The notes under the pieces are model-generated. The model was given only the letters and a program-made list of their open reading frames with translations. It had not been told where the DNA came from and did not search any database. The position numbers and the translations under genes are program-made. From positions 1 through 7,197 of the forward strand of contig DVGE01000020.1 of NCBI GenBank assembly GCA_018712885.1: 7,197 nucleotides of DNA, in the 5' to 3' direction. Source of the DNA: Candidatus Pullichristensenella stercoripullorum (GTDB taxonomy: Bacteria > Bacillota > Clostridia > Christensenellales > Aristaeellaceae). Positions 1-7,111 of this stretch are shown here, in pieces (the stretch's first letter is position 1; each line of letters begins with the position of its first letter).

Positions 1-442
1 CAAGACCGTAGTGCAGCCCCAAAGCGCCGGTAAAAAGGCCGTAGCCAAAGCTGATCTGGGCGATGTCCTTTTCGGTGACGCCGGCGGCGCAGATGATGCG
101 CGCCATCACGCCCGCCCACATGTCAAGATCGTTCTTCGTATAGCCGACCACGGTGGGCTTGCCGGTGGTGCCGGAGGATGCGTGGATGCGCACCACCCTG
201 TCCGTGGGCACGGCAAAGAGGCCGAAGGGGTAATTGTCGCGCAGATCGGCCTTGGTGGTCGGCGGGATGAGGCGTATGTCCGCAAGCGTGCGGATATGCT
301 CGGGCTTTAGGCCGATGGCGTCAAAGCGCTGATGGTAGAAGGGTACGTTTTCGTAGCAGTAGCGCACGATGTGCTTGAGCCGCTCGAGCTTGAGCGCTTC
401 CAGCTCGGGGCGCGGCATCGTTTCCACGCGCGGGTCGAACAT
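1..442 (-). CDS. paaK: Phenylacetate-CoA ligase, N-terminal part (cut by window edge)
   Basis: Reading the minus strand from 442 gives 147 open codons with no stop, beginning MFDPRVETMPRPELEALKLE. The family activates phenylacetate or related aryl acids to CoA thioesters using ATP (adenylate-forming ANL superfamily, cytoplasmic). Visible family marks are the N-terminal helical stretch with YENVPFYHQRF (about residues 30-40), TTKADLRDNYPFGLFAVP (about 62-79) and the AMP-binding P-loop SSGTTGKPTVVGYT (89-102). The C-terminal lid domain lies outside the window. Start: ATG at 442; a GTG directly before it (443-445) is in frame and sits 9 nt from a GGGAG box (minus-strand reading of 455-459), so either could be used. 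In anaerobes such ligases often accompany indolepyruvate:ferredoxin oxidoreductase in aromatic amino acid breakdown; the true substrate cannot be read here. The gene is divergent from the peptide transporter operon. Confidence 0.93.
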   Translation of the reverse strand, partial: MFDPRVETMPRPELEALKLERLKHIVRYCYENVPFYHQRFDAIGLKPEHIRTLADIRLIPPTTKADLRDNYPFGLFAVPTDRVVRIHASSGTTGKPTVVGYTKNDLDMWAGVMARIICAAGVTEKDIAQISFGYGLFTGALGLHYGL

Positions 443-483
443 CACAAGGCATCGCTCCCATGAATGGTGTAGGTTTCTTCTAT

Positions 484-512
484 AGGATAGCACGTTTTTT
501 GCCGCGATGCAA
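484..512 (-). promoter_or_regulatory. Predicted sigma-A promoter of the paaK-like gene
   Basis: On the minus strand the sequence reads TTGCAT (507-512), a 17-nt spacer, then TATCCT (484-489), a good match to the vegetative consensus with ideal spacing. Transcription would begin near 476-478 and leave a leader of roughly 35 nt before the start codon at 442. Confidence 0.6.
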
Positions 513-547
513 GAAAAAAGCGCGGCGCGGGGCAGATTTTGCCGGGA

Positions 548-566
548 CGCCCCGCGAAGAGGGGCG
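548..566. promoter_or_regulatory. Short GC-rich inverted repeat between the divergent promoters
   Basis: CGCCCC (548-553) and GGGGCG (561-566) are perfect 6-bp arms around a 7-nt loop. They lie between the two divergent promoters. No T run follows on either strand at terminator distance, so it is not an intrinsic terminator. It could be an operator half-site pair, or chance in GC-rich DNA. Apart from this repeat and the two promoters, I see nothing else in the 237-bp gap between the genes. Confidence 0.2.
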
Positions 567-605
567 GGCGAAAGATGACAAAAAAACGGTTTCTTTACGA
601 CGCGC

Positions 606-634
606 TTGCTTTTCACCCCGGGGAAAGGTACAAT
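606..634 (+). promoter_or_regulatory. Predicted sigma-A promoter of the peptide transporter operon
   Basis: TTGCTT (606-611) and TACAAT (629-634) are separated by exactly 17 nt. The spacer contains the 8-bp palindrome CCCCGGGG (616-623). The start of transcription would be near 641, giving a leader of about 39 nt. An AGGGG Shine-Dalgarno element (667-671) lies 8 nt before the ATG at 680. This is the only clear promoter before the five-gene operon. Confidence 0.65.
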
Positions 635-679
635 AGTATATGTGGGATCATAGCCTTATGACGGAAAGGGGCGGCGGCG

Positions 680-1591
680 ATGGTGTGGTACGCGATCAAG
701 CGCGTGTTGCTGGCGGCCGTGACGGTGTTCCTCGTCGCCGCCATCACCTTCTTTGCCATGCACTTTATCCCCGGCGGCCCCTTTGATACGGAAAAAGCCA
801 TCGACCCCGCGGCCAAGGCCGCGCTGATCACCCGCTTTCATCTGGACAGGAGCGTGCCCGAGCAGTTCCTGCTCTATCTGGGCAACGCCCTGCGCGGGGA
901 TTTCGGCATCTCGCTGAAGACCGGGCGCGACGTTTCGGAAATGGTGTTCGGCGCTTTCGGCGTTTCGGCGCGGCTGGGCGGGCTCTCGCTGCTTGTCTCC
1001 CTGCCGCTGGGCGCGGCGCTGGGCTGTCTGGCGGCGGCTCGGCGCGGGCGGGCGGCCGACCGCGCGGTGCTCCTCTTCGCCACGCTGCTGGCGGCGACGC
1101 CGGGCTTCGTGGTGGCGACGCTGCTTTTGCTGGTGTTCTGCCTGAAGCTGGGCTGGTTCGGCGTCTGGTCGGCGCAGGGCGGCGGCATGTTCCTGCCGGT
1201 CGTCTCGCTGGCGCTCTACCCGGCGGCGTATGTGGCGCGGCTGACGCGGGCCTCCATGCTGCAGGCGCTCAGCGCTCCCCCTGTGCGCGCCCTGCGCGCC
1301 CGGGGCGTGCGCGAAGGGGCGGTGCTGTTCCGGCACGCGCTCAAAAACGCCGCGCCGCCCGTCGTCGCCTGCGTAGGGCCGATGGCGGCCTACGCGCTCA
1401 CCGGCTCGATGGTGGTGGAGACCGTGTTCACCATCGGCGGGCTGGGCAGCCGCTTCGTGGAGAGCATCGGCAACCGCGACTACCCCGTCATCATGGCGGC
1501 GACCATCGTCATGGCGGCGCTGATCGCGCTGTTTTCGCTTTTGAGCGACCTTCTCTGCCGGGCGCTCGACCCGCGCGTGGAGTTTTCCTAG
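680..1591 (+). CDS. oppB: Peptide ABC transporter permease, OppB/DppB type
   Basis: This 303-residue integral membrane protein is one of the two channel-forming subunits of an oligopeptide/dipeptide importer. Family marks are an N-terminal membrane helix (about 7-29) ending in FIPGGPF (29-35), a periplasmic segment with DRSVPEQFLLYL, and five further hydrophobic helices (about 98-120, 128-155, 170-186, 228-246, 270-293). The cytoplasmic EAA-type coupling loop, about residues 200-226 (RALRARGVREGAVLFRHALK), docks on the ATPases. A conserved C-terminal block includes VETVFTIGGLG and NRDYPVIMA. Length is normal for the family. The ATG at 680 is preceded by AGGGG at good spacing. The stop (1589-1591) overlaps the Shine-Dalgarno site of the next gene. 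Peptide specificity cannot be told from this subunit, so OppB, DppB and AppB are equally possible names. Confidence 0.95.
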   Translation: MVWYAIKRVLLAAVTVFLVAAITFFAMHFIPGGPFDTEKAIDPAAKAALITRFHLDRSVPEQFLLYLGNALRGDFGISLKTGRDVSEMVFGAFGVSARLGGLSLLVSLPLGAALGCLAAARRGRAADRAVLLFATLLAATPGFVVATLLLLVFCLKLGWFGVWSAQGGGMFLPVVSLALYPAAYVARLTRASMLQALSAPPVRALRARGVREGAVLFRHALKNAAPPVVACVGPMAAYALTGSMVVETVFTIGGLGSRFVESIGNRDYPVIMAATIVMAALIALFSLLSDLLCRALDPRVEFS

Positions 1592-1600
1592 GAGGTCGCC

Positions 1601-2599
1601 ATGGCGAAAAAGCGTTTTTTCAGCATGCGGCCCCCGCTGGAGGGCCTGCGCGCGGCCCCGGGGTGGAAGCGCGCGCTGCGGCAGCCGCGCACGCGCCTCG
1701 GGGCGGCGATCCTGCTCGTCCTCGTGCTGACGATCTTCCTTTCGCCGCTGCTCGTGCCTTACGGCTATTCCCAGATCATCACCGTGGACGGGCAGCGCGA
1801 CCGCGGCGCGAAAAACCTCGCGCCCTTCGAGTATTCGCAGATGGAGCGGGAAGCCATCGCCCGCGGCGAGACCATCTTCCCGCACATCTTCGGCACGGAC
1901 GAGCTGTGCCGCGACTACTTCGTGCGGGTGATGTACGGCGCGCGCGTCTCGCTGCTCACGGGCGTGCTCGCCACGCTGGTGGTGCTCGTCATCGGCACTG
2001 CTTACGGCGCTGTCGCCGGGTATGCCGGCGGCAAGGCCGACCTTTGGATGATGCGGCTGGTGGATCTCATCTACGCCCTGCCGGACACGCTGATGGTGAT
2101 CCTCTTTTCCGTGGTGCTCGATCAGACGCTGATGGAACACATCGCGGGCACGGCGCTGGCGAAGCTGGGCAGCAACCTTTTGTCCCTGTTCATCGTCTTC
2201 GGGGCGCTGTACTGGGTGGGCATGGCGCGGCTGGTGCGCGCGCGTGTGCTCTCCCTGAAGACGGACGCCTACGTGCTGGCCGCCAGGGGGCTGGGCGCGG
2301 GGCCGTGGCGCATACTGCGCAAACACATACTGCCCGGCTGCGCCCCGGTGATGCTGGCGGCCGCGGCCATGCAGGTGCCCTCGGCCATCTTCACCGAAAG
2401 TTTCCTGAGCTTCATCGGCCTGGGCGTACAGGCGCCCATGCCCAGCCTTGGCGCGCTGGCCAACGCTGCGCGCGGGGCGCTGGGCAGCTATCCGCACAAA
2501 TTGATCTTTCCGGCGGCGGCGCTGTTTCTGATCGTGCTGGCCTTCAACCTGCTCTCGGACGGCCTGCACAGCGCGCTCGACCCCCGGGCGGGGAGGTGA
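1601..2599 (+). CDS. oppC: Peptide ABC transporter permease, OppC/DppC type
   Basis: This 332-residue second permease partners OppB. It has the family's N-terminal extension, a first membrane helix (about 33-54), and an external loop (about 56-95) longer than in the shortest DppC proteins. The conserved block HIFGTDELCRD (95-105) and YGARVSLLTG (112-121) follow, then five more helices. The EAA coupling loop lies at about 224-248 (LAARGLGAGPWRILRKHILP), followed by the conserved FTESFLSFIGLGVQAPMPSLG (264-284). The usual Gly of GTDELGRD is Cys103 here, a small oddity. Start: ATG at 1601, with AGGAGG at 1590-1595 spaced 5 nt away and overlapping the oppB stop, which suggests coupled translation. 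The stop lies 5 nt before the next gene. Confidence 0.95.
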   Translation: MAKKRFFSMRPPLEGLRAAPGWKRALRQPRTRLGAAILLVLVLTIFLSPLLVPYGYSQIITVDGQRDRGAKNLAPFEYSQMEREAIARGETIFPHIFGTDELCRDYFVRVMYGARVSLLTGVLATLVVLVIGTAYGAVAGYAGGKADLWMMRLVDLIYALPDTLMVILFSVVLDQTLMEHIAGTALAKLGSNLLSLFIVFGALYWVGMARLVRARVLSLKTDAYVLAARGLGAGPWRILRKHILPGCAPVMLAAAAMQVPSAIFTESFLSFIGLGVQAPMPSLGALANAARGALGSYPHKLIFPAAALFLIVLAFNLLSDGLHSALDPRAGR

Positions 2600-2604
2600 G
2601 GGCG

Positions 2605-3575
2605 ATGTCCGCGCCGCTTTTGCGGGTGCGCGGCCTGCGCGCCTCCTTCCCCGCCGCCGGGGGCGCGGTGCGCGCGCTGGACGGCGTTTCCTTCGATTTA
2701 GCGCGCGCGCGTGTGCTGGGCGTGGTGGGCGAATCCGGCTGTGGCAAGACCACGCTGGCCTGCGCCGTCGCCGGCCTGCCCCAGCCGGGGGAACGGGTGG
2801 AGGGCGACGTGCTGCTGGACGGCGAGGACGTGTTGCGCGCCTCCCCCGCGGCGCTGCGCCGCCTGCGCGGGCGCGTCGGCATGGTGTTTCAGGAGCCGGC
2901 GGCGCATCTCGACCCCGTGTTTACCGTCGGCAGCCAGCTGTGCGAGACGCTGCGGCTGCGCGCGCGCCTCTCCCACACCGAGGTCCGCGCGCGCGCCGTG
3001 GAGCTGCTCGCGCTGGCGGGCGTGGACGCGCCGGAGCGCCGCCTGAAGCAGTACCCCCACGAGCTCTCCGGCGGCCTCTGCCAGCGGGTGATGATCGCCC
3101 TGGCGCTGTGCGGGGAGCCGGCGCTGCTGGTGGCCGATGAGCCGACCTCGGCGCTGGACGTGACCGTGCAGGCGCAGATCCTGCGCCTGCTCTCCGGCCT
3201 GCGCGCGCGCCTGGGCATGGCGATCCTGCTGGTGACGCACGATCTGGGCGTGGCCGCGGAGCTGTGCGACGAGCTGCTGGTGCTCTACGCCGGGCGCGTC
3301 TGCGAGCGCGGCAGCGTCGAGGACATATTCTACGCCCCCCGCCACGGCTATACGCGGGCGCTTTTGGCCTGCGCGCCCTCTTTGGAGGGCGAAGCCTCGC
3401 GCGCGCGGCCCATCCCCGGCGGCCCGCCCGATCTGAGCCTCCCCCTGCCGGGCTGTCCCTTCGCCCCGCGCTGCCCCCGCGCCGCCGCCGTTTGCCGCGA
3501 GCGCGCGCCGGAGGAAGTATGGGTCGGGCCGGGGCACGCCGCGGCCTGCCATTTTGCGAAGGGCGGTGAAGAGGC

Positions 3576-3579
<4 letters not shown>
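2605..3579 (+). CDS. oppD: Peptide ABC transporter ATPase, OppD/DppD type
   Basis: This 324-residue cytoplasmic nucleotide-binding subunit powers import. Motifs in order are Walker A GESGCGKTT (42-50), Q-loop VFQEP with Gln96, signature LSGGLCQRVMIA (154-165), Walker B LLVADEP with Asp178 and Glu179, D-loop SALD, and H-loop His212 in VTHD. The C-terminal peptide-transporter extension (about 245-324) has four cysteines at 284, 290, 297 and 315 in the CPFAPRCP context; related OppD/F subunits use such cysteines for an iron-sulfur cluster. The signature has LCQ where LRQ or QRQ is usual. An open frame continues upstream to 1663 in this frame, but that is an out-of-frame shadow of oppC. The ATG at 2605 fits the protein family start, with GGGAGG (2591-2596) 8 nt upstream. 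The end overlaps oppF by 4 bases. Confidence 0.95.
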
Positions 3580-4541
<962 letters not shown>

Positions 4542-4608
4542 GCGTATACAGCTTTGGCATACAGATGAAACAAGAGACGACCCAGCAAACCAAAGGAGGG
4601 CGACCGTG

Positions 4609-6297
4609 ATGAAAAGACTTCTTGCCGTGCTTCTGGCCCTGCTTGTGCTCGTTGGCGGCGCCGCGACGGTGGCGGAGGAAAGCTCCTCCCCGGCGTGGAC
4701 CGCGTATGACGCGCTCATCGCCGAGATCAAGGCGGAGACCGATCCCGCCGCGCGCGAGGCGCTGATGCACGAGGCCGAGGACATGCTCATGGACACCGGC
4801 GCGGTGGTGCCGATCACCTATTATACCGACCCCTACATGCTCAAAGAGGGCGTGGAGGGCTTCTACGACACCATCGAGGGCTTCAAATACTTCATGTATA
4901 CCACCTACGATGGCGCGGATACGCTGCGCATCAATCTGGCCAGCGAGCCCGACCGCCTCGACCCGGCGCTCAACTACACCGTGGACGGCGCGAGCCTGGC
5001 GGTGAACAGCTTCGCCGGCCTCTACACCCACGCCGCCGACGGCTCTTTGCAGCCGGAGCTTGCCACCGGCTACACGGTGTCCGACGACGGCCTGACCTAT
5101 ACCTTCACGCTGCGCGAGGGCCTGCTCTGGTCCGACGGCACGCCCCTGACGGCGGCGGACTTCGTCTATTCCTGGAAGCGCGCCGCCGATCCCGCCACCG
5201 GCGCGGCGTACAGCTACCTGTTCAGCGTCATCGCCGGTTACGGCACGGATGAAGGGCTGGACGTTTCCGCCTCCGAAGACGGGCTGACCTTCACGGTGCG
5301 GCTGAGCGCCCCCTGCCCCTACATGCTCGACCTTGCCGCCTTCCCGGTATTCTATCCCGTGCAGCAGGCCTGCGTGGAGGCGGCGGAGGGCTATCTGGAC
5401 GAGAACGGCGAATTGCTCGACCCCGGCGCGTGGGCCACGGAAGCGGGTTTCGTCACCTCCGGCGCGTATGTGCTGGAGAGCTGGACGCACGATGAGTCCA
5501 TGGTCTACGTGAAAAACCCCAACTACTGGAACGCCGAGAACGTCACCATGGAGCGGCTGGAGATGATGCTCTCCGCCGACGACGCCACCATTTACGCCGC
5601 ATTCCGCGCCGGCGACCTCGAATTCATCGACACCGTGCCCGCCGACGAGATGCCCACCCTGCTGGAAAGCGGCGACCCGGAGTTCCACGTCAGCGACAAC
5701 CTCGGCTCCTACTTCGCCTGCTTCAACGTCAATAGCCCGATGTTTGAGGGCATGACCCCCGAGCAGGCCAGCAACGTGCGCAAGGCCATCAGCATGCTCA
5801 TCGACCGCACCTGGATCTCTGAAACGGTGCGCCTCACCGAGCCGCCGGCCAATACCTTCGTGCCCGCGGCCATGAGCGACGGCAACGGCGGCATCTTCCG
5901 CCAGAACGACGAGGCCTACACCTACCCCAACGCCGAGGAGATGGGCTACCTCTCCCTCACCGCCGACGTGGAAGGCGCCATCGCCCTGCTGGAGGATGCC
6001 GGCTACAAGTTCGAGGGCGGCATGCTCTCGGCGGAGACGCCCATCGCCTTTGAGTTCCTCGTCAACCCCGGCACGCAGCACGAGGGCGTGGCCCAGCTGG
6101 TGCAGGAGGATCTGGCCGTGATCGGCATCGACATGACCATCCGCTCGGTGGAATGGAACGTCATCGGCGGGGAAATGGCGGCGGGCAACTATGACCTCGG
6201 CCGCCTGGGTATGTACGCCGACTTCAACGACCCCATCTGCTTCCTGGAGATGTTCACCAGCACCTCCGGCAACAACTTCTGCCAGCTCGGGCGCTGA
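4609..6297 (+). CDS. oppA: Peptide-binding protein, OppA family, apparently circularly permuted
   Basis: This 562-residue exported protein would capture peptides for the transporter encoded upstream (SBP_bac_5 family). A signal peptide covers about residues 1-22 (MKRLLAVLLALLVLVGG...). The order of parts is odd. Residues ~28-101 (YDALIAEIKAETDPAAREAL, then VVPITYYTDPYMLKEGVEG) match what is normally the family's C-terminal end. Residues ~104 onward (TLRINLASEPDRLDPALN) match the normal mature N-terminus, with the family signature at 151-191 (TYTFTLREGLLWSDGTPLT). The protein ends at MFTSTSGNNFCQLGR (548-562), exactly before the usual place of the relocated segment. Total length is normal. ATG 4609 is chosen because AGGAGG (4594-4599) lies 9 nt upstream; GTG 4606 is also possible. 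A longer in-frame reading from TTG 4528 overlaps oppF and puts a charged stretch before the signal, so it is unlikely. Gly17 replaces a lipobox Cys. Confidence 0.93.
   Translation: MKRLLAVLLALLVLVGGAATVAEESSSPAWTAYDALIAEIKAETDPAAREALMHEAEDMLMDTGAVVPITYYTDPYMLKEGVEGFYDTIEGFKYFMYTTYDGADTLRINLASEPDRLDPALNYTVDGASLAVNSFAGLYTHAADGSLQPELATGYTVSDDGLTYTFTLREGLLWSDGTPLTAADFVYSWKRAADPATGAAYSYLFSVIAGYGTDEGLDVSASEDGLTFTVRLSAPCPYMLDLAAFPVFYPVQQACVEAAEGYLDENGELLDPGAWATEAGFVTSGAYVLESWTHDESMVYVKNPNYWNAENVTMERLEMMLSADDATIYAAFRAGDLEFIDTVPADEMPTLLESGDPEFHVSDNLGSYFACFNVNSPMFEGMTPEQASNVRKAISMLIDRTWISETVRLTEPPANTFVPAAMSDGNGGIFRQNDEAYTYPNAEEMGYLSLTADVEGAIALLEDAGYKFEGGMLSAETPIAFEFLVNPGTQHEGVAQLVQEDLAVIGIDMTIRSVEWNVIGGEMAAGNYDLGRLGMYADFNDPICFLEMFTSTSGNNFCQLGR
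4690..4911 (+). other. Relocated C-terminal segment of OppA at the protein's N-terminus
   Basis: These 74 codons (residues 28-101) encode AWTAYDALIAEIKAETDPA, HEAEDMLMDTGAVVPITYY and GVEGFYDTIEGFKYFMYTTY. In ordinary OppA-type proteins, text of the form 'YDALI-x-K-AETDP-x-R-x-LMHEAED-x-M-x-VVPI-x-YYT-x-PY' follows the GNN motif and runs to the end of the protein. Here it is joined in frame to the normal mature N-terminus through a short Asp-Gly-Ala link (about 101-103). No second copy of this segment occurs at the protein's end or in the 70 bases after its stop. The comparison rests on my memory of the family. Confidence 0.8.
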
Positions 6298-6325
6298 AGC
6301 CCATTCCCGCTGGCCATTGAACGTT

Positions 6326-6367
6326 CGCAGGCGCGGCCCGAAAGGGAGTCCGCGCCTGCGTTTTTTT
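6326..6367 (+). terminator. Strong intrinsic terminator of the opp operon
   Basis: A perfect 11-bp GC-rich stem pairs CGCAGGCGCGG (6326-6336) with CCGCGCCTGCG (6350-6360). Inside it, CCC-GAAA-GGG (6337-6346) can form a capped inner hairpin with a small AGT bulge. Seven T residues (6361-6367) follow at once. It lies 28 bases after the binding-protein stop. On the minus strand no T run follows the stem, so it should act mainly on the rightward operon. Confidence 0.92.
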
Positions 6368-6929
6368 AGCCCCGCTCATCCCGCGCGGCGGCGAGCGCCG
6401 CGTCCGCGGACAGCCCCAGCGCGTCGCAGAGGTTGCAGAAGAGTTCCAGCATCGGCCGGCGCAGCCCACGCTCCACATCGCGGAGAAATTCCGCCGAGCA
6501 GCCCGCTTTCCCGGCCGCTTCTTCCAGCGTCCATCCCCGCGCCGTGCGCGCCGCGCAGATACACGCGCCCAGGCGGGCAAAATCCAACGCCGCAGCGCTT
6601 TCGCCCCTATCGGTTTGCAGCCGCTCTTCCAGCTCCAGGACGGATCGGAACAGCCGATCCATGATCCCCTTGTCCTCCGGCGGGAGGGCGATGAACGCCT
6701 CGCCGACGAGGAAGGCGGCGGTCATGAGCTTGAGCTGGAAGCGCACGAGCGCGCGTTGCTCCGCGGCGTCGGCTTCCCGTCCAAAGGCCTTTTCCAGATA
6801 GGCGGCGAAGATGCCGCGCGCCGCCTGGATAGCGTCGTTGGCCGCTTCGGACACCGCTTGCAGGTGCAAGCTGCCCTGCGCAAACGCCAATGCTTCCGAC
6901 GGAAGGCGTCCTGAGTTGTCGTTTTGCAT
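6366..6929 (-). CDS. Putative regulator with C-terminal XRE-like helix-turn-helix
   Basis: I do not recognise this 187-residue protein as a named gene. Residues ~10-108 are mostly helical, with no signal peptide; one fairly hydrophobic stretch (LKLMTAAFLVGEAFIALPP, about 66-84) is too mixed to call a membrane helix. Residues ~117-177 look like an XRE/Cro helix-turn-helix: LGACICAARTARGWTLEEAA, then AGCSAEFLRDVERGLRRP (142-159) as the recognition region, then LELFCNLCDALGLS. In most XRE regulators this domain is N-terminal, so the order here is reversed. The ATG at 6929 has AGGAGG (minus-strand reading of 6938-6943) 8 nt upstream. The TAA stop (6366-6368) lies in the T tract of the converging operon's terminator. 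It is divergent from another HTH gene. DNA binding is inferred, not shown. Confidence 0.82.
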   Translation of the reverse strand: MQNDNSGRLPSEALAFAQGSLHLQAVSEAANDAIQAARGIFAAYLEKAFGREADAAEQRALVRFQLKLMTAAFLVGEAFIALPPEDKGIMDRLFRSVLELEERLQTDRGESAAALDFARLGACICAARTARGWTLEEAAGKAGCSAEFLRDVERGLRRPMLELFCNLCDALGLSADAALAAARDERG

Positions 6930-6968
6930 GGGTAGTTCCTCCTTTATTCATAGGCGTCTTTTTAGCGC

Positions 6969-7000
6969 CCGAAATATCCATATAAGGGTATATTTTTCGG
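6969..7000. promoter_or_regulatory. AT-rich imperfect inverted repeat upstream of the minus-strand HTH gene
   Basis: CCGAAATAT (6969-6977) and ATATTTTTCGG (6990-7000) form arms that pair with a 2-nt bulge around a 12-nt spacer. They sit 40-71 bases before the start codon at 6929, where its promoter or operator would be expected. I could not choose a convincing -35/-10 pair for this gene; weak candidates on the minus strand are TTGAGG (7008-7013) or TTATCG (7001-7006) with TATACC- or TATATG-like boxes downstream. Confidence 0.25.
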
Positions 7001-7053
7001 CGATAACCCTCAAAAACATGTTCATCATAGGACTATTCTTCCATATACGCATC

Positions 7054-7082
7054 TTGTGCGGCCTGTCCGTCCATTCTAGAAT
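7054..7082 (+). promoter_or_regulatory. Predicted sigma-A promoter of the right-edge XRE gene
   Basis: TTGTGC (7054-7059) and TAGAAT (7077-7082) are separated by exactly 17 nt. The -10 box differs from consensus at one position. Transcription would begin near 7089, about 23 nt before the ATG at 7112. Confidence 0.6.
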
Positions 7083-7085
7083 GGA
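7070..7085. promoter_or_regulatory. Perfect 16-bp palindrome over the -10 box (candidate operator)
   Basis: TCCATTCTAGAATGGA reads the same on both strands and covers the whole -10 element of the predicted promoter at 7054-7082. A dimeric regulator bound here would block RNA polymerase. The nearest candidates are the XRE protein encoded from 7112 (autorepression) or the HTH protein encoded at 6366-6929. The palindrome is seen directly; its binding role is inferred. Confidence 0.5.
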
Positions 7086-7111
7086 GAAGGATCAGCCGGA
7101 GGTGCCCGCCT

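Noticed and set aside
616..623. CCCCGGGG palindrome in the opp promoter spacer as an operator
   Set aside because: It is only 8 bp and its flanks do not extend the symmetry. Such runs are common in GC-rich DNA.
656..2569. Very long minus-strand open frame (637 codons) opposite oppB and oppC
   Set aside because: It is rich in Arg, His, Gln and Ala with no recognisable domain, as expected for the antisense frame of GC-rich coding DNA. The plus-strand frames encode clear permeases.
1663..2604. Upstream extension of the OppD frame by 314 codons
   Set aside because: The added text is Arg/Ala/Gly-rich and out of frame with oppC, which fully explains this DNA. The ATG at 2605 with its Shine-Dalgarno site gives a normal-length OppD.
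4542..4605. Possible separate promoter for the binding protein (TTGGCA at 4554-4559) and a repeated ATACAG
   Set aside because: No -10-like box lies 16-18 nt downstream, and the 6-base direct repeat is too short to be meaningful. The gap holds only the Shine-Dalgarno site.
6298..6325. Remnant of the original OppA C-terminus after the stop codon
   Set aside because: The short gap before the terminator shows no text like the YDALI...AETDP segment in any plus-strand frame, so no duplicate of the relocated part remains here.
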